Positions 35,834 to 44,259 of a stretch of 64,000 nucleotides of DNA are shown here, in pieces. Each line of letters begins with the position of its first letter. Position 1 is the first letter of the stretch. Made by a program: the position numbers and the translations under genes. The notes beneath the pieces were generated by a model. The model was not told the DNA's origin. It made no database searches and was given only the letters and a program-made list of their open reading frames with translations. Source of the DNA: Anniella stebbinsi (lineage: Eukaryota > Chordata > Lepidosauria > Squamata > Anniellidae); NCBI GenBank assembly GCA_029215795.1, contig JARDYH010000003.1, positions 10,876,001 through 10,940,000 on the forward strand. The letters run 5' to 3'.

Positions 35834-37375
35834 TTTAAAATGTGAGCCAGAAAGTTAGCATGGTCCCTTTTCAATTAGACTACAGATGCATGCATGTTTA
35901 CCCCTGTTCAAAACATGAGCTCCTTCCAACATCGCAATGCCAAGATACTTAGAGACTGCAGTCATGCAAGGGGCATCAAGTCTACCGATGAGGCTTAAAC
36001 AAAAACCACATCAAACTCCCAGCTTGCTGAACATCAAGTCCTGCAGTAAAAGCAAGGATGTTTCTCAGTAAGAGCCCTTTAGTTCACATTTTCCCCCTTC
36101 ATGCACAGTTGCCTCTGACATTCCTTCCTGCACATAAGCAGAATTCTTACAGATCACACTGCACGCTGAAGATCTAATGAGTATTTCAGGCGCTACTTGA
36201 TCTAACTTGGTCTTACCACCAGAGGCACAGAACATACATTCATCTGAAGCCTTCCTATTGCTTCTGTCAGGTAATTTTAACAGGCCAATGCCAGCAATTA
36301 AATGTTCCAGAACATTACACAAAATTTACACTAATCATGCATGACACCTGCTTATCAATGCAGCCCACAAAACTGAAATATGAAGCTGAATATCAAAGGA
36401 ACTGTCAGTTTTTCTAAGAGCCCACAAAACAAAGCCCATCAGCTTTTTAAAATGAAGAATGGGGGGAAAGCAAGACACCTGTAAGGAGCCACATTCTTAC
36501 AAAAGCCTCCATAGCTTTAGATTCTACAAGAGAGAACCATTATGAAGTCAACAATATTGCAGGGAGAATGTAACATTAAGATAAAACCACCAGCCATAAC
36601 TAAAGCACAGCAAGACTGATGGTCTTTGGCCTTTTGACCAGTTTTTTAAAACATACACACACAGATACACACACATACACATTCCAACTTGCTCCAGTTA
36701 AAAAGATGGATTTTGAGTGAAGCCATTTCAGATAGCAGCCACAACGGTATATGACAGACATTCATACATATAAGTAGGGGCTAATAAGTGTTGGCAGCTT
36801 TTGTGAGCAACCCAAAATTGGCTGTTGCCAGAAGGCCCCTTCTCCAAGGGGTAAGGTCTTGTCCCTGACCTCATGTTGCAACTCTGAAACTCAATGCAGG
36901 ACAAGGGGAAACCTGCTCCTCTCTACAGCTCTAAGCCAAGAGCTGGAGAGGGATTCTGCCCAATATGAAAACAACCCCCCTCCTCCAGATACAAACAACA
37001 TCTCAGAGCTGGAGGAAAAAAAGGCTTGCTTTGGCTCAGCACTAGCCAGGCACTTGCCAGTATTGATCAGACATGAAGACTCTGCACCTCTGCCTCCGCC
37101 CTCCAGTTCAGAGCTGGAGAGGGAAGACAAAGCCATACTGTGGTTTTGCATTTGCATCTGAGAAGTGCAGAACTAAAACAAATCCTAGGCTTCATCTGAA
37201 CTCTGCGAATGGGGAGTTGGCATGGTTGATCCTCTCCTCTTTAGCTCAAGCTTTTGGAGGACATTCCCTAGTACTTGGCTAACACATTGGCATGACAAGA
37301 GGGGCAGGTGTTATTGTTGAACCCTGCATGCATACATTTCTGTCCCAGCACTGCCAGAAAGAAGAAGAGTTGGCA
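35834..37375. other. No gene proven; low-complexity open frame at 36.86-37.16 kb
   Basis: The plus frame 36859-37161 and the minus frame 36891-37157 are both open. The plus frame repeats an S-E-L-E motif three times (near 36940, 37005 and 37110), each from the DNA phrase 'AGAGCTGGAG'. It resembles a low-complexity linker of a retroelement, but no enzyme domain is adjacent. An imperfect CA tract is at about 36652-36682. Confidence 0.35.
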
Positions 37376-37553
37376 ACCAGTCTACTCCCTTTGAGCATTG
37401 GCTTTGCATGTAAAATGTCCCAGGTTCAAACTCCAACATCTCAAGAAACAGCTGGGAAAGACTCCTGTTTCAAATAGGAGAGACACTGCCAACAACACTA
37501 AACTAAATGGACCAATGGCCTGGTTCAGTATAAGGCAGCATCCTATGTTCTAA
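37376..37553 (+). mobile_element. tRNA-Ala-derived SINE, diverged
   Basis: 'CATTGGCTTTGCATGTAAAA' and 'CCCAGGTTCAAACTCCAACA' are the anticodon arm and B box. The body has 'AATGGACCAATGGCCTGGTT' and 'AGTATAAGGCAGCATCCTAT'. The A box is no longer clear. Confidence 0.75.
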
Positions 37554-37558
37554 TGAGG

Positions 37559-37587
37559 CAAGAGAGAGAGAGAGAGAGAGAGAGAGG
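37559..37587 (+). repeat. (GA)n microsatellite
   Basis: About 14 GA units directly after the SINE tail, a usual site for simple-repeat growth. Confidence 0.95.
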
Positions 37588-38648
37588 AATCCCAAGCATT
37601 ATAGAAATCTTGGAAAGCTACCAGCATGTTATCTAAACATCCTGCTTGTGACAAGCATGAAAAACATGAGTGAAAGAATCAGAATGAAGCAAAAGCAAAG
37701 CTGCATTAGTATTCATGGCAAACAAAGTGATGAATAATTTAGGCATGCTCAGACCCAAGCTTTGCTGAATCACGCAACAGCTTTATAGGATGCTGTTTCT
37801 CTAGCTTGCAGAAGAAGAGGGGCATCACAACACAGTATATGGAGAAGTAATGGCTTTCTCAGCGTTATGTGTCAGTACCAATATTTAGGGCTGCATGCGC
37901 TTTTTAAAATAAATCATGGAGAGAGAAGCTAAAACCACCAAGAGAAGTCATATCTTTTCACCCACCAATTAGAAAACAAAACAAAATACAGCGCTAGTTA
38001 AGCTCTATTTTCCACTATCCATCACGGGTAATTGTCCTTATATACCAGGTACAGGCAAATAAGAATATTTGATGGAGTACTAATAAACAAAACAGCAGCA
38101 TAGAAGAGAAACTGAGAATCTTCCACAGTCAAATAGGTTGCATTTAGGGAACAGAGTTTTCACAAATTTAAATGCGCTTGTCAACGTAGTTTTGCTGGAA
38201 CTCTGGGCCAAAGGAATGCAGTGCTCACAGCAGTCAAGAGAAGTCACAAGACATGGTACGTATAACCAAAAGGATCCCGAGATCTAAAAATCTAGATCTT
38301 GTTTGGCATACAGTGGCTTAATGCACATGCCTATCCCTGGTTGTACAAAGCATTTTGGTGGAGCATTATTGTTGAAACCAAGAGAAATTAGTTAAGACTC
38401 ACACAACATTCCGGCATTTACCAGACCCTATTTCCAATGCACAGCTTCAGGCCTCTAAGATGACAGAAGTGCAGTTCAGATGCAACATCAAATAATGGAT
38501 TCTATGCGTGTGAGCTTAAGCTAATGCTCTCCTGTCCACCCTTCATATCACATGATTCCTTCTCTTCCTATTTTTTGTGAGAACCAAGAAGCACAGTTTG
38601 CTGTTACATGTGAACCAGGCAAACTATGATTTGCACAAACCACAGCTT
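37588..38648. other. No gene; probable decayed DNA-element flank at the end
   Basis: Mostly unclassified. From about 38560 the text 'ACATGTGAACCAGGCAAACT' and 'TTGCACAAACCACAGCTTAT' resembles the MITE-type repeats seen elsewhere. It seems to continue after the insertion, at 39649. Confidence 0.4.
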
Positions 38649-38655
38649 ATGTCAG

Positions 38656-39641
38656 GAGGCCTTGTTGAATGTAGGTAGATTTATTAGGAATAGTTTTAGA
38701 ATGTCAATGTCTCTGCAAGCTTTATCTCTGTCAGAGTTTCTCACAGGAGTAGCTTTCTTACTCCCTGCCATGGCCTTGCAGCTGTGAAAGGTTTCCCTGG
38801 GAACCGGGGTATGTTGGAAAGGTGGGGGAACTGCTTGGGGGAGTCACTTTTGGCACCGCCCTTTTGGCACATGGCCATGTTTTACAGGTCATAGGACCTG
38901 TCTGTCAATTGCCTTTGAATAGGCCAGGCCTCCGTTTATAAGAGATGGGCAAAGCTGAAGAGCTTTGCTAGGTTCATCTTTCGACGCAAGGCCTGAAATC
39001 CCTCCTGTTTGGATCCACCTCCGTTTGGGACTTTGAAAGCACTCTGCACATGGACTCATTCCTATTTGGACTTTGGATTTCTAAGGACTGTGCCATGAAA
39101 AGTACTGTGAGGCTTTTCATAGACATGAACTTGCATTTGCTGTGGACTGTGTGTTTGTGGCCAGGCTCAGGTGGCAGGGAGTTGCCAGTGCTAAGCAGAA
39201 GCACGGGACTCCTATGCTGACCAGAGATTTTACCTTCCCTATGATCATGCTTACCTAGTCAGCTCAGCATTTGGCAGGCTGGGTTTGATGGTGCATGATC
39301 TTTCTCCGCCAGACTCAGGTGGCAGGGAGTTGCCAGTGCTAAGCAGAAAGCATGGGGCTCCTGTGCCTGAGATTTTACCCTCCCTGTGATCTTGTGGGCA
39401 TGGGCCATGTCCCCTGAGTTACGAGCATATGCGGCATCTGGAGAAGCTCCCTTGGGATGGTTTGCTAAGCCTTTCAAGAATCCTGCCCCCTGTGTGATTG
39501 CCTGAAAGAGCGTATCAGGAATGGAGCCTAAAGCTTTCTGACCATCATTCAATTTTAAGTGTTTTTTGGAGTGTGTATCCTTTGAGCCTTTTACCGTGGA
39601 ATTTCCTCAATAGAAAGAAGTCTCACTGATGTAAGTGTCTC
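38656..39641 (+). mobile_element. Unclassified ~1-kb insertion, solo-LTR-like
   Basis: The insertion is bounded by ATGTCAG on both sides (38649-38655 and 39642-39648), and the flanks look like one interrupted repeat. Inside are a promoter-like 'GTTTATAAGAG' (38933-38943), no coding frame of note, and a diverged internal duplication of about 75 bp (39162-39235 and 39306-39380, sharing 'GGCAGGGAGTTGCCAGTGCT'). This composition suggests a solo LTR, but I cannot place TG...CA ends next to the short duplication. A DNA-element origin or another type of insertion is therefore possible. Confidence 0.4.
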
Positions 39642-39648
39642 ATGTCAG

Positions 39649-40912
39649 TTTGCCAGCACGTGTGAATGCCAGAGGGAATGGGAATGCACACGACAGCTTA
39701 CTTGAAAACAACAATATGAAATCACTGTGTTTTCCAGGCAAACTATGGTACACATGTCATGTCATGGTTTACAGAAAGCAGGGAGGGAGGACATCACAGC
39801 ACGCAAGGAGGAGACGGAGAAAGAGTTCAAGACCAGGACTCATTCACATAATTAGAACTACAGTTTGGCATTGAACTAAGCCAAAGCGCTTACTACTGCA
39901 TAACCACTGTCACCTTCCACCTACTACACATCTTGGTAGAAACAATCAATACTTTTGTCGGTTTTTCTCCATAAACACAAGGGCTAGACACCTATTCCTT
40001 TTTTCATTTCAGTAACAAAAGTACACACTCATAGAATTCCAGATAAATAAGAGGAGCCATATGCGGCATCTTATTGTACAATCACAGCTATGCAAACTTT
40101 TAATTCCCTTTCAACAGTACAGAACAGGTAGCAGTTTGCTATTTCTGGCAATAGCTATGATGTTTATACAATTCTTATGCTGGATTAACATTAGTTTAGA
40201 CCAATTATCTCCAGTGTTAGATGGCTGCACTGAGCAAGAACATACCTCTGATCAGGTTGAGAATGAACATCTTTCTTTAACCTAAGTAGAAAAAAAGACC
40301 TCAAGATTAACAGATTAAAATAACTATGAAACCACTCAGGATGCCAAAATACTACTACCACATTTACAATTTTAAGCATCTCTGTTTTCAATATCCTGAA
40401 GCATAAGGAAGAGTGACCTCAATTCTGATTATTCAGCTGTCATCAGTCAAGATCAAAAATGTCTCCATTAATGTAATTAGAATTAGCGGTTCTTTGAAAA
40501 ACAGCTTTTATGGACTCTGTTGCCAGAAGGCAACACATTTTCAGCACAAAATGGAGCCAAAAACCTGTTACTCAAACCCACCACTCAATGGGCATCTGCT
40601 TCGAATGCTCATAGGGTTGATTTTGTATGTTGGAGGACATCCCAACAACTTTCATCTCCTATTCTGCCTTCCGAACATCTGGCAAATTTTAAATAGATTC
40701 ATATTGTCTAAGATTTTGAAACTGAATGATCAAAGATCTTATTGCAATACAAGCCTAAAGAAAGCCATTAGTTACTACTGAAGTAAAAGAAAAAACTAAT
40801 GTATGCATTACCACCAAAGGAAAGGAGCGACAACTCTATACATAATTTCTAGATATGTAGGAATTGCAGTCCTTGAGAATGGGTAAGACTTTCCATCTCT
40901 AGCAAGTCAGAG
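39649..40912. other. No recognisable gene; left flank of the DIRS element
   Basis: Unclassified AT-rich DNA with only chance frames (for example 40413-40781,+). Confidence 0.4.
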
Positions 40913-40937
40913 AAATGCAGGTTGCTTACCTGTAACT

Positions 40938-41099
40938 GTAGTTCTTCGAGTGGTCATCTGTGCATTCACACATATGGGCTCCGCACCGGCGCCGAGCCCC
41001 AATCGGGAAACTTCACTAGCTAGCTTAGTGCTTTTTTGGCGGGAACCCCTCCCCCACCATCCATTGCGCATGCTCTGGGTCCCGCCCTACCTCAGTTCT
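40938..41099 (-). repeat. DIRS 3' inverted terminal repeat (left side)
   Basis: Inverse of 45965-46124. The inner ~130 bp is identical by eye to the partner, including 'GGCGCCGAGCCCCAATCGGG' and 'CTAGCTAGCTTAGTGCTTTT'. The outer ~30 bp differs in small indels (TTCTTCGAGTGGTCATCTG here, TTCTTCTTCGTGGTCTCTG on the other side). Beyond it this end has a unique extension, 40913-40937 (GCAGGTTGCTTACCTGTAAC), absent from the other end. Confidence 0.92.
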
Positions 41100-41202
41100 C
41101 TGAGACCGCTATGGCCTCACACCAAGGTATTTAATTGGAAGCGTATGCGCCTAATCCTCCTGCATACACCTTAGCGTTGCAAAGAGGGGATGGTGGGTGG
41201 GT

Positions 41203-41297
41203 TGTGTGAATGTACAGATGACCACTCGAAGAACTACAGTTACAGGTAAGCAACCTGCATTTCTTCTTCGTGGTCTCTGTGCATCACACATATGGGC
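41203..41297 (-). repeat. DIRS internal complementary region
   Basis: Bases 41203-41262 are the inverse of 40913-40972 (one mismatch seen in 60). Bases 41261-41297 are the inverse of 46085-46121 (no mismatch seen). Each half carries the variant specific to its own terminus. In the accepted DIRS model this region pairs with both ends of the linear cDNA so that they can be joined to a circle, which YR then integrates. It lies between the YR stop and the 3' ITR, the usual place. Confidence 0.92.
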
Positions 41298-41343
41298 GAG
41301 TAATCAGCCAAACTTACCGGAGGAGGGTATGCACGCTGGAGGA

Positions 41344-44175
41344 TTATAGACAAATAGAGGACAGGACTGCTCGACCGAATGAAGCGTCTCGTGCCGCTCT
41401 AACGTCCAGTCTGTAGTGCTTGACAAAGGTTGAAGCACTCGACCATGTTGCCGCCCTGCAAATCTCTGGTACTGTTGCTCCGTGGATCAGCGCCGCCGAG
41501 GTGGCTTGTCCCCTCGTCGAGTGCGCTGCGAACGAAGCAGGGGGTTGCTTGCCAAGAACTTGATAAGCCAGAACGATAACGTCAATAATCCAATGGGCTA
41601 GACGTTGGGAAGAAACTGCCAGCCCCTTTGACTTTCCCCCATAACATATAAACAGTTTTTCAGATTTACGTATTGAGTCTGTTCGTTCCTTATAGAAGGC
41701 TAACGCACGCCGGACATCCAGGGCGTGTAAGGCTGTAGAAAGAGGGTCTACAGACGGCTTAAAAAACGTGGGGAGAACAATATCCTGGTTGATGTGGAAC
41801 GTGGAAGAAACTTTCGGAACAAACGAGGGACCAGGACGTAACACAACCTTGTCCCGAAAAAACTGAGTATAGGGAGGATCCACCATTAGTGCTGCTAATT
41901 CTGAAGCACGCCTAGCAGACGTTATAGCTACTAAAAATACGGTTTTAAGCGTTAGTAGCCGAAGGTCAATTGTAGCTAACGGCTCAAACGGCTTTGTCGT
42001 TAAAGCTGTCAATACTACTGATAGGCTCCATTGAGGAACAATCTGTCGAACTGGTGGGAACATGTGACGTAGGCCTTTCATAAAGGTTTTCGTAATTGGA
42101 TGTGTAAACACCGTATAGCCATTTATTTTGGCGTGTTGCCCTGAAATGGCTGCTAGATACACTTTGACAGACGAGGGCTTAAGCCCTTCTGCATGCAGTG
42201 AGTACAAGAAATCAATGATCCCTGTTATGGGGCCATCGTGAGCCGGAAACCCCTTGTCATTTGCGAACTTAAGAAAACGGTTCCACTTTCTAGTGTATGA
42301 AACTCGAGTAGAAGGTCTGATGGAGGCTTCAAAAATGGAACGGAGAGCCGGCGGCACATCTAGAGACCGCCAACTGGTTGGATCCTCCACGCCGTGAGGC
42401 GTAGAGACAGCAGGTTCGGGTGCAAGATGGCTCCTGCCTGCTTGGATAGCAAGTGTGGTATCCTGGGCAGGTGCCACCATTGTTGACCTGATAGGCGAGA
42501 GAGGGTGGTGAACCAGTGTTGTCTCGGCCACCAAGGAGTTATTAGTATCGCGTTCAGGGGACATCTGCTGGCCTTGGCTACCGTTTTTGCAATAAGCGGA
42601 AACGGAGGAAATATATATAGGAAGCCGTTGGACCAGTCCCACTGGAATGCATCTCCGAGCGATGCAGGTCCAATCCCCGCCCGAGAACAATAGTCCTGGC
42701 AAACAGCATTTGCAGAAGTCGCAAACAGGTCTATAGAGGGCGTGCCCCATCTCATAAAAAGGCGGTTGAGTACGTCGGGAGATAATTCCCACTCGTGGGT
42801 GTCTGTGAATTCTCTGCTGAGAGCATCTGCCTTTGCATTGTCCGTACCTGCAATGTGAAGCGCAGACAGGCAGATGTTCTTGCGAACGGCCCAATGAAGG
42901 ATGTCCAATGCCAAACGCAGAATGCGAGGAGATTTCGTCCCGCCTTCTTTGTTGATGTACCATACTGCAGTGGTGTTGTCTGACAGTATGCGTACATGTC
43001 GCCCTTGAAGGTGTGGCAAGAAAGCGTGCAGGGCCCGCTTCACAGCTAGTAACTCTAGGAGATTGATATGGAGTCGAGACTCTGACTGCGACCATTTTTC
43101 CTGAATTTTCAGGTCGTCGAAATGTGCTCCCCACCCTTCCAGAGAGGCATCTGTTGTTACGACTCGGGAGGGACCTTTCTGGTGAAAAGGCATGCCTTGA
43201 GACAGATGCGTTGAGTTCGACCACCAACGGAGAGACGGAAGGACAGAAGATGGAATTGTAAGTATTACTTTTCTTGGGTTTAGGTAGGGACGGTAACGGC
43301 GGAGGAGCACCTGTTGCAGAGGGCGCATGTGGAGGCGTGCCCAGCGGACAACGAACACCGCAGAGGCCATGAAGCCTAACAGCCGAAGTACTGCGAATGC
43401 TGTTGCACGCGAGCTCCGACGAAGCTGCGAGGCAAGAGACACGATGGTTTGTACGCGCTCCGTGGGTAGGAACGCCCGTCCTACGGTCGAGTCTAAGATC
43501 ACCCCTATAAACTGAATTGTCTGCGTCGGGCGAAAAATGGACTTTTCTCTGTTTATTTGTAGGCCGAGGTTGGTGAGACAGGACGTGACTAGGTCGACGT
43601 CGGATAGTGCTCGCGACCGTGACGGAGAGACGATTAGCCAATCGTCGAGGTAAGGGTATAGCTCGACGTTCTGTGACCTGAGATGCGCACAAACCACCGC
43701 CATACATTTTGTGAAAACCCTTGGTGCAGTCCGGAGGCCAAAGGGAAGGACTGAAAACTGATAAGCCTTCCTTCCTATAATGAATCTCAAATATCTGCGA
43801 TGAGAGGGGTGGATCGGAACATGAAAGTAAGCGTCCTTGAGGTCCACTAGAGTGAACCATCGCTGTCGCTTGAGGAGCGGTAGGATTTGTGCTAGAGTGA
43901 TCATGCGAAATTTTTTGGGCTTGATAAATTTGTTCAAGTGTCTGAGGTCCATTATAGGGCGAAGCCCGCCGTCTTTCTTGGGAACCGTGAAGTAATGCGA
44001 GTAAAAACCCGCTTTTAGAAACCGCGAGGGAACGCGGACAATTGCCCCCTTCTGTAACAGGGTTGATGTTTCCTGTAACAATGTGGGGGACGGCATAGTT
44101 ATCCTCACGGTGCCCAGAGGAGGGATGGCTTGGAACTCTATGAGATAGCCGTCGGAAATTGTGGAGAGCACCCAT
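41344..44175 (-). CDS. DIRS tyrosine recombinase ORF (943 codons open)
   Basis: Only the C-terminal ~330 residues (from about residue 600, DNA about 42375 downward) form the enzyme: the core-binding segment starts PSTRVSYTRKWNRFLKF (residue 621) and the catalytic set is R756 (TSARRASEL), H885 and R888 (HSTRG), and Y921 (HYRLD). This recombinase would integrate the circular cDNA. The ATG at 44175 is the first ATG of the frame, but residues 1-600 overlap the RT ORF in another frame and look like shadow sequence rich in Ser/Pro/Arg. YR domain initiation by an internal ATG, by splicing or by read-through is undecided. The frame is the same as Gag and stays open from the Gag TGA (44260) on. YR starts about where the RT ORF stops, in the neighbouring frame. 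Confidence 0.88.
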   Translation of the reverse strand: MGALHNFRRLSHRVPSHPSSGHREDNYAVPHIVTGNINPVTEGGNCPRSLAVSKSGFLLALLHGSQERRRASPYNGPQTLEQIYQAQKISHDHSSTNPTAPQATAMVHSSGPQGRLLSCSDPPLSSQIFEIHYRKEGLSVFSPSLWPPDCTKGFHKMYGGGLCASQVTERRAIPLPRRLANRLSVTVASTIRRRPSHVLSHQPRPTNKQRKVHFSPDADNSVYRGDLRLDRRTGVPTHGARTNHRVSCLAASSELACNSIRSTSAVRLHGLCGVRCPLGTPPHAPSATGAPPPLPSLPKPKKSNTYNSIFCPSVSPLVVELNASVSRHAFSPERSLPSRNNRCLSGRVGSTFRRPENSGKMVAVRVSTPYQSPRVTSCEAGPARFLATPSRATCTHTVRQHHCSMVHQQRRRDEISSHSAFGIGHPSLGRSQEHLPVCASHCRYGQCKGRCSQQRIHRHPRVGIISRRTQPPFYEMGHALYRPVCDFCKCCLPGLLFSGGDWTCIARRCIPVGLVQRLPIYISSVSAYCKNGSQGQQMSPERDTNNSLVAETTLVHHPLSPIRSTMVAPAQDTTLAIQAGRSHLAPEPAVSTPHGVEDPTSWRSLDVPPALRSIFEASIRPSTRVSYTRKWNRFLKFANDKGFPAHDGPITGIIDFLYSLHAEGLKPSSVKVYLAAISGQHAKINGYTVFTHPITKTFMKGLRHMFPPVRQIVPQWSLSVVLTALTTKPFEPLATIDLRLLTLKTVFLVAITSARRASELAALMVDPPYTQFFRDKVVLRPGPSFVPKVSSTFHINQDIVLPTFFKPSVDPLSTALHALDVRRALAFYKERTDSIRKSEKLFICYGGKSKGLAVSSQRLAHWIIDVIVLAYQVLGKQPPASFAAHSTRGQATSAALIHGATVPEICRAATWSSASTFVKHYRLDVRAARDASFGRAVLSSICL
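42360..44171 (-). CDS. DIRS reverse transcriptase / RNase H / methyltransferase-like ORF
   Basis: The polyprotein copies the element RNA to cDNA. Order of domains (residue 1 at 44171): RT palm with FTVPKKDGGLRPIMDLR (61-77), motif A LVDLKDAYF (D110), LPFGL (142-146) and catalytic YLDD (174-177); RNase H with D341 (TTDAS), E373 (LLELLA), D398 (LSDNT) and D449 (KADALSR); then the DIRS-specific DAM-like block (about 475-560: WGTPSIDLFAT, FPPFPLIAK, ITPWWPRQHWF). Codon 1 is GTG. The frame is open further upstream (…LQPYLQRWASITSDRWVLS..) and overlaps the 3' end of Gag without an ATG, so frameshift or alternative initiation is likely. No stop interrupts the domains. The 3' end overlaps the YR ORF. 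Confidence 0.93.
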   Translation of the reverse strand: MLSTISDGYLIEFQAIPPLGTVRITMPSPTLLQETSTLLQKGAIVRVPSRFLKAGFYSHYFTVPKKDGGLRPIMDLRHLNKFIKPKKFRMITLAQILPLLKRQRWFTLVDLKDAYFHVPIHPSHRRYLRFIIGRKAYQFSVLPFGLRTAPRVFTKCMAVVCAHLRSQNVELYPYLDDWLIVSPSRSRALSDVDLVTSCLTNLGLQINREKSIFRPTQTIQFIGVILDSTVGRAFLPTERVQTIVSLASQLRRSSRATAFAVLRLLGFMASAVFVVRWARLHMRPLQQVLLRRYRPYLNPRKVILTIPSSVLPSLRWWSNSTHLSQGMPFHQKGPSRVVTTDASLEGWGAHFDDLKIQEKWSQSESRLHINLLELLAVKRALHAFLPHLQGRHVRILSDNTTAVWYINKEGGTKSPRILRLALDILHWAVRKNICLSALHIAGTDNAKADALSREFTDTHEWELSPDVLNRLFMRWGTPSIDLFATSANAVCQDYCSRAGIGPASLGDAFQWDWSNGFLYIFPPFPLIAKTVAKASRCPLNAILITPWWPRQHWFTTLSRLSGQQWWHLPRIPHLLSKQAGAILHPNLLSLRLTAWRIQPVGGL

Positions 44176-44259
44176 CTGTCGCTCGTGATAGACGCCCAGC
44201 GCTGCAGATAGGGTTGAAGTCTGGTGACGTGATGTATTGGTAGAGATATGGGAATGGAG

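Noticed and set aside
38656..39641. A confident solo-LTR call
   Set aside because: I could not find TG...CA ends adjacent to a 4-6 bp duplication, so it is reported only as LTR-like.
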